Positions 10,641 to 21,942 of a DNA stretch of 64,000 nt are shown one piece after another. Under the pieces are notes generated by a model, which saw only the letters and a list, made by a program, of their open reading frames with translations, ran no database searches and was not told the DNA's origin. The stretch comes from Benincasa hispida (taxonomy: Eukaryota > Streptophyta > Magnoliopsida > Cucurbitales > Cucurbitaceae), in NCBI RefSeq assembly GCF_009727055.1, contig NC_052349.1, positions 91,135,004 through 91,199,003 on the forward strand. Reading direction: 5' to 3'. Each line of letters begins with the position of its first letter. Position 1 is the stretch's first letter. The position numbers and the translations under genes are program-made.

Positions 10641-12587
10641 CCGGTGGGCATACTTAACTACAGTAGGATAAAAATAAGTTTTTCATGTATGTATGTGTCC
10701 TATGAGGACTAGAGCAGTTTTTATATTCCACCAGGGGTAAGCATCTAGAGGACATAGATGCCTAGCCTGATCCCAGTAGTGGAGTTACTTACTGAGTATT
10801 TTATACTCACCCTTTCTCATGTTTAAGTTTCAGGTAAGAGCAAGGACGCACTGGCGAATGACAAGAGGAATCCTTGAACGAGCCACTGGGACCAGTTTTA
10901 TGCTTCCGCTCAAGATATTTAAATTTCTTTCCATGTTTTTCAACTTTCAATTTGATGTTTGAAACTTACTATTAAGATTTTTTTCAGACCTATTTATTAT
11001 CATTTATGATTTATGGGTACTCTATCGTCTGTTTTTAATATCTAAATTTAGTGAAGGTCTTTTGAGTTCAACTTATTTATTTAGCATTTATTTCACTATA
11101 AAAGGATGTCATTTTAAGTTCCATTCATGCATGTGTTTAGTATCAGTCTAACTTGAGTCCTAGGGGATTGGGTCGTTACACCACAGCTTCTCTTTAGAAG
11201 AGAGGACTTAGTCATAGTAGGACTATGACTTATGTTCATTAGAGGGATTGGTGGTACTTAAGGAGTTAGATGTAACTACAGGGACATAACGGTTATTGGC
11301 TGAGCTGTACTTACGAGCGATCTTTGAAGGGTTGTCGCACTGTTGTTTGGTTAAGATGGACACATAATATATCTATAATAAAGAGAGTTTAGCTATCGGT
11401 CTTTAGTGGAGTGTCTGGTAGTTAACGGATGGTGGATCCTTTGACTAAAGATTTTAGTCAGTTATTCAAGTACCGTTGGAGCTTCGAGCTACAGGTCCAT
11501 AAGGTCCCCTTGGTAGCTCAATGGATTCAAGTTGAGGATTAGTTCTTAGTATTGATTTGAAATGTTTAAATTGACAAGAGGTATTTCGATTATATATAAT
11601 ATGATTGGTGTGGTGTATGAGTTACATCAAGTGGAGGGTTAATGTAAATGAGATTTACATTAAGTGCCATGAAATAGAAAAAGTGCTATGGTTTGTATGT
11701 TTCATGAGATGAAATATTAGAACTGTAGGTTATAAATATAGTATGGTAAGTTTGTTATCATTTATATTTATAATAATATTAATTATTGGATAATTATCTC
11801 TTTTTCTCTAATAACCAATTGAGTGTGAGTTTATTGGTGGTTTCATAGTAACCGTAAGATAAAAGAAAAAAATATTTTCCTAATTTTAGTAAGATTTGCA
11901 AAGTTGTTAATTTGAGAATTCCAATCTCGGAAAGTTCTCATAGATTAGTTATCAAGTAAATCAGATTTACTAAACGACAACTTGGAGAGAGTAGACGATC
12001 GTGGAGTGTTCTTACACGATAGACACTCAGCTAGATGAAGAGGTAGACGATCGTATAGCTTTTGTTAAATGATTGGGCATCAACCTATACAATAGGCTTT
12101 ATCTTCTCCCACTTGCTCAATCGTTTACACGATTTTTCTTCCTCCAGTTTCTCGCCTCTAACCAAGTTCTCACAGAGTCCACACTCTGGATTCTCACACC
12201 GAGAATACTGAGGTAACCTATTTGGTGGTGTCATACTCAACTCAACACAGTCGAGATTCTTTGGAGGCCGATCGTGGTGTTCGGGACCTTGGTGATCGCT
12301 TTTTTCGAGTTCGCTGTGATTGTGTAGTGTAGCAATCGTGTTGTACGAAAGTTCGTGTGTTACTGTATTGTTGTGATCGAGCGTTCGTGATTAGGGGTGT
12401 GGAAGATGAGTCTTCAAAGGTATGTTAAGTTCTTCCCTTGATCGTTTAGAAAAGCATGCCCTAATTTCGATTTATGCATAACCATATTATTTCCATTTGT
12501 GACTGAAATTGTGTATGTTCATATATGATTGAAATTTGGAAAGATCCTTCTGCTGCTCATGAAAATCCTCATGTCTGATTTCCTTCA

Positions 12588-13000
12588 ATTGGTATCAGAA
12601 CTAGGTTGTTATGATATTCCAAATTTCACTTTTGTTTTGAACTTCTTTTACAGTCGTGGTGGGTTTTTCTCATTTGTGTTTAATTGTTAAATGCTTTTGT
12701 GGATAGCGTTGATGAATGTTTACAAGTATAATTGCCTTTATTTAAAGCTTTTTTTCAATTACAAAGTGTTAATTTGTAAGGGCCCCTATGTTTTTGGGTG
12801 TAATTAACATGCAATCGAGTCTGTAATTCAAAGTGTTTGAGTTAGTCGAGTTGTTCGTGATGAAGTTTCGAAGCATGAAGTCTAGGGCAAGTGGGAGATG
12901 ATACTGGGGTATAGTGTATGCCCTAGTTTATTGTATATTGTACTTGTATTTATCTTGTATTGTACATTAGTCCCCCGAGGCATTAGGACAAGTGGGAGAT
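12588..13000 (+). other. Short copia internal segment with PBS and polypurine tract
   Basis: The segment opens with a primer-binding-like site (TTGGTATCAGAAC, from 12589) and the same GGTTGTTATGATATTCC leader start as the first internal region. It ends in AGTGGGAGA (12991-12999), the polypurine tract next to LTR 3. Only about 410 bp remain. A second tract-like CAAGTGGGAGATG occurs at about 12889, so two 3'-end remnants may be joined. Nothing codes for protein. Confidence 0.75.
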
Positions 13001-16000
13001 TGTTGGGATTGGCATCCTAATTCTCCCGGAGTCTCGTAGTTTGTAAACTTTACACATTATTATTTATAAAATAAGAGTTATTTTATTTTGCATTTACTCA
13101 TATCCAATAAACAAAGCTCCGATCTATGAGATATACATGTATATGAGATATACAAGTGGATCATGCCTTAAGTGATAACTTAAAAAGATCTGTAGTATAA
13201 GGATTAAGGAGGGATACCTGATCTTGGTGACACTATGAATACGACCCGCTTTGTAGAGGTTTACAAGTGTTGTGAACTACTACAGATCCTGACAATTCAT
13301 ATGGAGACATGCGAGCAGGGGTGTCCTATACAAAGAGTTTTATAAGACCGGACCACGAGATGACTAGTCTCTTTATATAACGCCATTGATACTTGAGACT
13401 TACATCTTACCTAAACGACCATAGGTGACATGACCTCAATCCTGAGTTTTTTGGGAACTATGGCCTTTGAAGGCGGTTCTTTGATTAGTAGGGGTGAGAG
13501 TGGCTAGATTGTCAACACAACATGCCTACCTTTTTAGGGATTTGTCTGATTTGGGATCTGGGAACTCAGTTACACAAGATGGAATTCACTCCTTCCCTGA
13601 AGCAAGGGTAAGTAGATAGATTGCTCCTTTAAGGGCTGATTCCAGGGTCTTGAACATTGTGGCCACAACTTCTCTTAGGAAGAGAGGACTTACTCATAGT
13701 AGGACTATGACTTATGTTCATTAGAGGGATCGATGGTACTTAAGGAGTTAGATGTAACTACAGGGGCATAACGATTATTGGTCCAACTATACTTACGAGC
13801 GATCTGTGAAGGGTTATCACGCTGTTGATTGGTTGATATGGACACAAAATATATCTGTAGTAAGAAGAGTGCAACTGTTGGTCTTTAGTGGAGTGCCTGA
13901 TAGTTAATGGATGATGGATCCCATGACTAAAGATTTTAGTCAGTTATTCGTGTACCGTTAGAGCTTCAAGCTACAGGTCCATAAGGTCCCTTTGGTAGCT
14001 CAATGGATTTAAGTTGAGAATCAGTTCTTGGTGTTGATTTGAAATGTTCAAATTGACAAGAGAAAATTTGATTATTTATGATATGAACGGTGGGATGTAT
14101 GAGATACATCAAGTTGAGGATTAATGTAAATGAAATTTACATTAAGAACCATGAAATAGAAAAAGAACTATATTTTATTTGTTTCATGAGATGAAATATT
14201 AAAACCATTGGTTATAAATGTAATATGGTAAGTTGGTTATCATATATATTTATAATAATATTAATTATTGGATCATTATATCTTTTTCTCTAATAACTAA
14301 TTGAGTGGGAGGTTATTAGTAGTTTTCATGGTAACCGTGAGATAAAAGGAAAAATGTTTTCCTAAATTAGTAGATTTGAGTGTGTTGTGATTCTCAGCAA
14401 GTACTCACGGAAAGACTATAAAGTGCATTGGATTCACTAAACGATAGCTGAAGAGAGACTAAACGATCGTGGAGTGACACTACATGATAGTTCACTCAGC
14501 TCGTTGTAGCTAAACGATCGCGGAGCATTTACTATACGATTGCGGAGCATTTGCTAAACGATTGGGCATTCGTCTATGCGATAGATTTTTTGTCATCTCC
14601 CATGCTCAATTTGGTCTCTTTCATTAACCAAGTCCACATAGAGCCCACACTTCTGGATTCTCACACTGAGAAAACCAAGGTATCCATTGTGGTGGTTTAT
14701 TACTTAACTCGACTAAGTTCGAGGTTTGGTGGCCGTTCATTGGGTTCGTGATTTTGGAGATTGTTGAGTTCGTATTTGTTGATTGATTGTGCTTTGTTAT
14801 GGTCGTTGTGTTCGAGCATCCGTGCTGCTGTCTTGGAGATTGATGACAAAAATTAGTGAATACAATTGTGCGATGCATGTCTTAAGTTATGCGTTAATTC
14901 TCATGCATCGGTGGTCATGTGTTAGAATGAAAATATGCATTACTCTTATATGCGATAACCATGCATTCCTATCACAAGTTTTCTTGTGTTTATGCCAAGT
15001 ATAATGCAAAAGCAATTTTCTTGGGTGATCCGAGGTCGAACTCAGGGACTTGGAAGTATGAATGAGAGGTAGAGACACGACAACTTTTGACGCGTAGTAA
15101 AGTGCACGGAAAATAGATAAAATGTGAGGATGTCTTCATCGCAACACTAAGCTTGACCGCAGGGGCAACCTCAGCCAACGCAAGCTATGCGATCATGCTA
15201 CACAAACTTGAGCCTATTTCTAGGACACATGCGATGTATATACGAAGTGTCGAGAGGCCTTATTCCTAAGTCTCTATTCCTGCTCATGTGCTCTAACACA
15301 TAAACAAGATGATCGCATACCACCGTATCCTACTTCTTGGACGCATGCAATATCCTTTCCGTAAGGTGCATACGCTGTGTAATAGCAAACAGAGTTTATC
15401 TCTAAGTTCCCCATTCTTGATTATGTGATCCAATCCGCTCTCCCGAGACTTAGATTTGGTTTTTGGAGTACTCTTCCAAGTATGTCTAAATGATGAATGA
15501 TGCACTCATAAGACAAGGTAATCGCATAAACCTGGCTGACGTAAGATTGTTCCTATCTCTAGGAACACTTGCTTACATTGCTTAATGTGACCAACCACTT
15601 ACCCAGGGCAGTTAGTTGTTACTGACTTTACTCATAGACAAGCGTTGTGTCTGCCTATAAACAAGCATTGCTACAGCTTCACACTAAGCAAATAAGGTTT
15701 TCTCATAACAATCACACAATGCACACCTCCCGGTGGTTTGCTACATGCTTCATATTCTTATGCCGCATGATTAAGTATGCGATACTCTAGCAATCTCACT
15801 AAGTGATGCAATGAATGTTAAGGATGCTAAGTAAATGAAGATGGAGATGGAATTGAAGGAAATATAGAAATACATTGATCACAAAATGTATTAATTCAAA
15901 ATGTAATACAATACAATATAAGAAAAGAAGAGAAATGGAAAAGGCTAGCTGGATGCAATGTCTTGCTCCCAGCAGATGTATGTCAAGGCTGCTGGTGATG

Positions 16001-17016
16001 CCATGGAAGGGCGGTGGAGCTGACTCTCTCAAGATCTAACTCCGGCAAAGACTCCGGTCGTCACTCGGAATGGATGAAGGAGATGAAGAACTCTCAAGCT
16101 TTCTTTTAATGCTTTGGTCTGGATCACAAAGATCCACCCGAAGGTAGAAAATTGGATAAAATGAAATTTTGTTCATCAGCTTCTATTTATAGAGCTGGAT
16201 CGCCAACAGCATTAATGGACCTGCTCTGATTCTGACATTCACTGTGCGTTGGTCCTTTTCTGAATTCTCTATTGCTAACGACGTGGTAGGTGAAATTTTA
16301 GCATCATCTTTTTATTTTCCCGAGATATGCGTTAATGTTTCCATTACACCAACCTTGCGTTCATCCCCCTATTATGGTTATCATCATGTAGCTGCAATCT
16401 TGCAATGACCACATTCGCTTGATTACCGCAACTTCTACACAATGACCGCAATCGCTTGACGGTTGCAATTCCTATGCGATGGACGCATGCGGTCGATTAC
16501 TGCAAGACCCATGAGTTGAACGTATGCGTTCGCCTTTGTGATGGAGAATTTCTCCGTATGCGACCGTCTATGCTATAGCCCGACTTCTGCATTTGCGTCT
16601 GCTTTCTACGTTAACTACAAAGATAGACAATTGAATGCATAATAACGCATAATAGTGGGTTAGCCGAGATTCTTATGTTGAACGACGCAAACTCATTTTC
16701 TCATGAATTCCTAACATATTCGCCGCATATTCTACTTAACAACCCTCATAATTCTAAATAAAAGGCCTAAGAGGACGGGCATTTTTGCCCGTCATCAGGG
16801 ACTGAACGAGCATTCATGATCGAGGGTGTTTGAAGATGAGTCTTCAAAGGTATGATGTTCTATCCCTTGATCTTATTGTAAAGCATGTTGCAATTTCGTT
16901 TTGTGCATGACTGGTTAGTTTTTGTTTCTTGATTTAATCGTTTATTTTCAATTTCGAATGGAATTTGGAACGATCATTCCGCTGCTTATGGAAATCCTCG
17001 TGTCTGATTTCCTTCA
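13001..17016 (+). repeat. Copia LTR 3, split by a nested LTR
   Basis: The LTR starts TGTTGGGATTGGCATCC right after the polypurine tract and ends TTTCCTTCA at 17016, followed by tatat, which repeats the bases before LTR 1. The nested element at 14841-16797 separates its last ~220 bp. Palindromic AACGATCG motifs cluster at 14450-14590. Insert-free length is 2,054 bp, equal to LTR 1. Confidence 0.85.
14841..16797 (-). mobile_element. Athila-like solo LTR with terminal hairpin, nested in LTR 3
   Basis: On the plus strand the insert starts TGATGACAAAAATTAG and ends GTCATCA. Removing it rejoins the copia LTR (TCTTGGAGA-CTGAACGAG). Flanking pentamers gagat and gggac each differ by one base from the gagac of LTR 1, consistent with an aged target duplication. 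An inverted TATA box (CTATTTATAG, ~16183-16192) shows transcription on the minus strand. At the upstream end, 16774-16793, GACGGGCA-TTTT-TGCCCGTC makes a perfect 8-bp stem. The other end shares with the element at 17065-18664 the segment GATCCGAGGTCGAA. No coding content. Confidence 0.78.
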
Positions 17017-17064
17017 TATATATCATTTTTTCCTTTTTTCTTTTCTTTAATCGGATTTTTTTTT

Positions 17065-18664
17065 TGTTGGTTCAAAAAAGAGGAGAGGAAAATATGTTTG
17101 TCTTATGTTATGCGTTAATCTCCATGCATCAAAGGTCATACGTTGGACTAAAAAATATGCAATATGTGTTTAAGCATGTATGCGATGACCATGCGTTCCT
17201 ATCACAAGTTTTCTTGCTTTCTCGCCAAGTATAACGAGAACGCAAGTTTCTTGGGATGATCCGAGGTCGAAGACAGGGACTTGTAACTCAATAATGTTTA
17301 TGAAGCAATGCGTTTGAGGCAATAAATAAAAGTAAACAGATAGAAGTTAATGGAATATGTGCTACTCCTACTCTTAACTAAACAGATTGAGCAATGGAAG
17401 TTTAATTATGAGAATTGGTAGAGATGCAGCAACTGTTAACGCATAATAAGGTTCATTATGTTAGGTCGCTCGAGTAATCCCAGCTCGCCATACCAACGCA
17501 TCACACATCTCTCGGTGGCCAGCCGCATGCCTATATCTCTATAATACATGGTTACGTCGAGCATAAGATCGTTCCTATCTCTAGGAACAAAGCTTTAATG
17601 TGTTACACTACTTACCCTCTCCGGCAATTAGTTGTAGCTATTCAACTCATAGACAAGCATTGCTACAGCCTCACACCAATCAAAGAGGATTAACTTACTA
17701 TACTCCCGCAATACACACCTCTCAGTACGTAGCTACATGCGTTATATCTCTAAACCGCATGACTGAGTATGCAACTGTTTTCGATATTCAACTAAATGAT
17801 GAATGTAGATGATGATAAAGAAGAAGATGATGATGAAGATTGTGCTAAAGGTAGTAAATAGATGCATTGATTACAAGATGTATTAATGTCTTCAGCCAAA
17901 ATGTAATACAATACAAAGATAAGACGGGAGATGGAAGGCTAGATATAAACAATCTCTTGCTTTTCATCCGAAATGTGTCAAGACTGCTAGTGGTGCCATG
18001 GAAGGATGGTGGAGAATTCTCTTTGGAGCTTTATCTCCAGTGAGACTCTGGTCGTCACTCGGAAGGGGCTGTGGAGATGAAGAATCCTCAAAGAGTGTCT
18101 TGCTCATGCTCTCATCTGTGATCACAAGGATCTGCCTTAAGGAAGAAACTCAAATGATTTGAAGTGAAGATCCAAGGCACTATTTATGGAGCTCAAAGGC
18201 TGACAACATTGATGGTTGCATTCTGACTCATTGCTACCTTTGTCGCGGTATAGGAAATGTCAGCATCACCTTATCTTGTTGGTACTCTCAAGGTATGTGT
18301 TCAAGCTTGTTTCTCCTGAAGCGTCAACGCGTTCCACTCACTTGGTGATCAATCTTCCATTACGATTATCACTTTGCGGACGCAACATTTTATGTGGCGA
18401 ACTAGTCTTTATGAACCTTTGCATACAGTTACTCTTGCAGCAGTCTGAGGTCGATGTATGTGGTCAATTCCTGCAATGACTGCAAAAATAGACGCTTTGA
18501 TGCATAATAACACATGATATAAGGTTAGTGAGGATTTATGGTGCTGGTCGACGCAAACTCACTTTTTCACATGAATTCTTGGTATTATTAACGCATATTC
18601 TACTTATTAGCCCTCATAATTCTAAATAAAAGGCTACAATAGCTTGTATTTCTACAAGCTATCA
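17065..18664 (-). mobile_element. Second Athila-like LTR copy with a different terminal hairpin
   Basis: Large parts match the LTR at 14841-16797: the start (TTATGTTATGCGTTAATC), the GATCCGAGGTCGAAGACAGG segment, and the last part up to TAAATAAAAGGC. The TATA-like CTATTTATGG at about 18179-18188 again places transcription on the minus strand. The upstream end has a perfect 9-bp stem, TAGCTTGTA-TTTC-TACAAGCTA (18640-18661), whose sequence is unrelated to that of the sister copy. The left edge is set by alignment to the sister (TGTTGG at 17065) and is uncertain; no target duplication was found. The short stretch 17022-17064 before it is T-rich flank. Confidence 0.65.
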
Positions 18665-19058
18665 ATTTCCTTCTTTTTTTTCATCTTTTTTTCCCGATTT
18701 TGTCCCTTTTTTTCTTTTTTCTTTTTTTTTTTTCCAGAAGAGTTATGCCTCATTCTCTTTTTTCCCTTCTTTTCCCCTTTTTCTCTTTATTTTTTTCTTC
18801 AGCAAAAAAAAAAAAAAAAAATCTTTTTTTCTTTTTTTTCTTCCCTCTTACTTATTTATTTATTTATTCAACATTTTTTGGTTTCCTCTTTTTTTCTTTT
18901 TTTCCCCATTTTTTAGCAATTTTTTTCATTCTTTTTCTTCTTCTTCTTTTTGTTTAAAAACAGTAATTATCTTTTTACTAACTCGCCCTATTTTTGTTTA
19001 TCAGGAACGCAAGTCATTTGTAGCTTGCAATTCGAAGAACATCTTTTTTTGCAAGAGT

Positions 19059-19101
<43 letters not shown>

Positions 19102-19110
19102 AGTTATGAA
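18665..19110 (+). repeat. T-rich low-complexity tract
   Basis: Successive poly-T, CTT and A-rich runs, with a pure T run of about 40 bases near 19060-19099. Phe-rich and Lys-rich frames here follow from the composition. The region lies between an LTR and the diverged end of a tandem array; it may be 3' untranslated DNA of the Tat-like element, but nothing specific supports this. Confidence 0.8.
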
Positions 19111-19220
19111 CAAAATGCACAAGTGCCTGAGGGGTTGATTTCAACATCCTTTTTGCAAGCCCGATCTCAATCTTGACTTGAAAGACCTCGCCGTTAGGCT
19201 TTGAGGACTTTGACACCTTA
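19111..19220 (-). repeat. Diverged unit of the 118-bp tandem array
   Basis: Bases here align with the 118-bp units beyond the solo LTR: GTGCCTGAGGGG, ATCTCAATCTTGACTTGA and GCCGTTAGGCTTTGA match CGGCCTGAGGG, CCTCAGTCTTTGACTTGA and CTAACGGCTCTGA in the main array. It ends in CCTTA, the target duplication of the solo LTR. So the array originally continued leftward and was split. A 71-residue frame ending here shows no recognisable domain. Confidence 0.55.
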
Positions 19221-21259
19221 TAAAGGAAATCGAACTCGAGAGATTCTGTGGATCAGCCAAAAGGAAGACTATTCCAAATTACAATCATGATCAACAAACA
19301 AATCATTACAGTCAACTTCAGTACAGCGGTTATGCAAATATACAAAGAAATACAGTATGAATATCAAAAATAAGAGAAACTGTACTAACGAAGGTAGAAG
19401 CGTCTCCACGCTCCGATGCGTACTCTGATCAAACAACAGTAACCACGAGCGCTCGATCTACACGATGCAACCACTGGACGAACACAGCATAGACACTTCG
19501 CGCTCGTCCTCAACGATCTCCTCCGCAGCAACAAACGGCCTCTATAGCTCTACGAACGACCTCCAAAAAACCTCGATGGTGTCGAGTCTGCACCCACCAA
19601 CAAGGCGACCTTGGTATTCTCGGTTGAAAATCCAGAGGGTAGGCTCTGTTTTCGTCTTGTGTTTAGCAGACGAGCAGAGGAAACAACGATCGCGTACACG
19701 ACTAGACAAGTAGGAGAAGTCGGAGACCTACCGTATAGGTCGATGCCCAATCATTTAGAAAAACTATGTGATCGTCTAGCTCGGCCAATTCTACACGATC
19801 GTTTACCTTGGGCCAGCGATCGTCTAGCAAAGCTATGCGATCGTTTAGTAAATATTGCACGATGGTTTACCTAGCCCAACCGTCGTTTAGTAAATCTGTA
19901 TTTACTTGACGACTTCTGTGAGTTTCTTTTCGCTGGAGAGAAAACTCAAATCTTTTCAAACTTTTGTAAAACCTTTTTTTTTTCAAAATAGGAAACTGAT
20001 TTCCTTTTAAACTCACGGTTACCATGATCAATAATCACCCACTACTTCGGTTATTTAAAAGAAAAAGTATTAATTATCTAATAATTAATATTATTATAAA
20101 CATAAATGATAACCAACTTATCATACTATATTTATAATCTATAGTTTTAATATTTCATCTCATGAAATATATAAACCATAGTTCTTTTCCTATTTCATGA
20201 TACTTAATGTAAATCTCATTTACATCAATCCTCTACTAGATGTATCTCATACATCATATCGATTATATCACATATAATCAAAATACCTCTTGTCAATTTA
20301 AACATTTCAAATCAACATCAAGAACTGATCCTTCAACATGAATCCAAGCTACTAAGGGGACCTCATGGACCTGTAGATCTGAAGCTCCAACGGTACGTGA
20401 ATAACTGACTAAACTCTTTAGTCACGAGATCCATCGTTCGTTAATTGCCAGGCACTCCACTAAAGACCAACAACTGAACTCTCTATTCCTCTAATGAACA
20501 TAGGATCCACCATCCCTCTAATGAACATAAATCATAGTCCTACTATGACTGAATCTTCTCTTCCAATGAGAAGTTGTGGCCACTATATTCAAGCCCTGGA
20601 ATCAGTCCTTAAGGGAGCAATCTCTCTATTTATCTCTGCTTTGGGAAAAGTGTGTATTCCATATTGTGGATTGAGTTCCCAGCTCTCAGATCAGACAAGT
20701 TCCCAAAAAGGTAGGCATGTTGAGTTGACAATTTGGCCACTCTCACCCATACTAATCAAAGGACCATCCTCAAAGGTAGGAGTTCACAAAACACTCAAGA
20801 TTGAGGTCGTGTCACCTATGGTCGTTTAGGTGAGATGCAGAACTCTAGTATCAATGGCGTTATATATAGAGTCTAGTCATCTCGTGGTCCAGGTCTTGTA
20901 CAAACTCTTTATATAGGACACCCCCGCTCCACGTCTCCACACAAATGGTCAGGATCTACCATCTGTAGTAGTTTACAAAATTTGCAAACCTCTACAAAGC
21001 GGGTCGTATCCGTAGTGTCACTAGGATCAGATATCCCATCTTAATCCTTATACTACAGATCGATTTAGGTTATCACTTAAGGCATGATCCACTTGTATAT
21101 CACATATACATGCTTAAGTTCACATAAAATAACCAAGGAGCTTTGTTTATTGGATATGAGTAAATGCCAGAATTAAATAACACTTATTTTATTCATTGAA
21201 CAATGTGTATCTTTATAAAACAACGAGATTCCAGGAGAATTCGGGCACCAATCCCAACA
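19221..21259 (-). mobile_element. Solo copia LTR splitting the tandem array
   Basis: On the minus strand it starts TGTTGGGATTGGTGCCC at 21259 and ends near CGATTTCCTTTA at 19221. The 5-bp duplication cctta flanks it at 19216-19220 and 21260-21264, with repeat-array sequence on both sides, so it is a solo LTR and not a truncated element. It is a relative of the 976-17016 LTRs, at 2,039 bp. A block of about ten ACGATCG-type motifs lies at 19740-19900. The final CA has become TA. Confidence 0.82.
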
Positions 21260-21261
21260 CC

Positions 21262-21852
21262 TTATTGGCTTCGATCTTAGTACGCGGCCTGGGAGGTTCT
21301 GTCAGTTCCAGCCTCAGTCTGTGACTGGAGCATTCCTTCGGTTTCCAACTCAGTGCTCTAACGACTCTAATCTCCACCCCTTATTGGCTTTGATCATAGT
21401 ACGTGGCCTAAGGGGTCCGTCGGTTCCAGCCTCAGTCTTTGACTTGAGCATTTCGTCGGTTTCCAACTCAGTGCTCTAACAGCTCCGATCTCCGCCCCTT
21501 ATTGGCTTTGATCTTAGTACGCGGCCTGAGGGTTCCATCAGTTCTATTCCCAGTCTTTAACTTGAGCATTCCGTCAGTTTCCAACTCAGTGCTCTAACGG
21601 CTCTGATCTCTTCCTCTTATTGGCTTCGATCTTAGTATGCAGCCTGAGGGTTCCATCAGTTTTAGCCTTATTCTTTGACTTGAGCATTTCGTCGGTTTTC
21701 AACTCAGTGCCTTAACGGTTTTGATCTTTGCTCTTTATTGGCTTCAATCTTAGTACACATTCTGAGGGTTCCGTTGGTCTCAGTCTCAGTCTTTAACTTG
21801 ATCATTCCGTCGGTTTCCAACTCAGTGCTCTAACGGCTCTGATCTCTGCCCT
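21262..21852 (+). repeat. Five tandem 118-bp repeats
   Basis: Units begin with TTATTGGCTT at 21262, 21381, 21499, 21617 and 21735, a period of 118-119 bp. Each contains GATCTTAGTACGCGGCC, then TCAGTCTTTGACTTGAGCAT, then CAACTCAGTGCTCTAACGG with small changes. A sixth unit starts at 21853 but passes into (TTTA)n/(TTA)n at 21855-21896. The array directly precedes the PMD pseudogene. Confidence 0.92.
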
Positions 21853-21942
21853 TTATTTATTTATTTATTTGTTCATTTATTATTATTATTACTATTTTGA
21901 AATTCATGCGGCTCAGACTCGCCCACTTTTTTGTGCAGCATC

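Larger units (their letters stand above)
7145..11180 (+). mobile_element. Gypsy-type (Tekay/Del-like) solo LTR nested in LTR 2
   Basis: The block starts TGTAACTCCC and ends GGTCGTTACA and is flanked by a perfect 5-bp duplication, ccaca, at 7140-7144 and 11181-11185. Removing it restores the copia LTR reading GAACATAGTGACCACA-GCTTCTCTTT. TGTAAC...GTTACA ends are typical of plant Tekay/Del chromovirus LTRs. There is no coding region inside, so it is a solo LTR or a non-autonomous element. Subtracting the nested LTR at 7568-9239 leaves about 2.36 kb. It holds an ATT microsatellite (7386-7436), CG-rich leader-like DNA (7440-7560 and 9240-9540) and the UUCG-hairpin array at 10370-10640. Confidence 0.82.
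6463..12587 (+). repeat. Copia LTR 2, split by a nested gypsy-type LTR
   Basis: The LTR runs 6463-7144 and resumes at 11181. Its first bases are TATTGGGATTGG instead of TGTTGGG, and it abuts the protease remnant without a polypurine tract. The 3' end (TTCCTTCA at 12587) is followed by a primer-binding-like site (TTGGTATCAGAAC). A cluster of AACGATCG-type motifs lies at 11970-12140, as in the sister LTRs. Insert-free length is about 2,084 bp. Confidence 0.82.
976..17016 (+). mobile_element. Composite Ty1-copia element: LTR-internal-LTR-internal-LTR
   Basis: Three copies of one ~2.05-kb LTR (TGTTGGG...TTTC(C/T)TTCA) lie in the same direction at 976-3029, 6463-12587 and 13001-17016. The first two are each followed by an initiator-Met-type primer binding site and internal DNA. 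The outer boundaries carry the same five bases, tatat, at 971-975 and 17017-17021, as expected for one insertion, although the flank is TA-rich so chance is possible. After subtracting the later insertions and one duplication each, LTR1 and LTR3 are both 2,054 bp and LTR2 about 2,084 bp. The first internal region keeps part of gag and protease only; the second has about 410 bp and no coding sequence. Unequal recombination between LTRs of related copies is the simplest origin. The element cannot move on its own. Confidence 0.8.

Noticed and set aside
10354..10712. Overlapping ORFs of 97-114 residues on both strands
   Set aside because: They follow the stop-free minisatellite units; repeat periodicity alone explains them.
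16774..18664. Helitron 3' ends, because of the terminal hairpins
   Set aside because: The hairpins abut TCA rather than sit before a CTRR end. The ends are TG...CA, TATA boxes are present, and a relative (27451-29045) has a perfect 5-bp duplication, none of which fits Helitrons.
18644..18957. Phe-rich ORFs
   Set aside because: Translation of T-rich low-complexity DNA.
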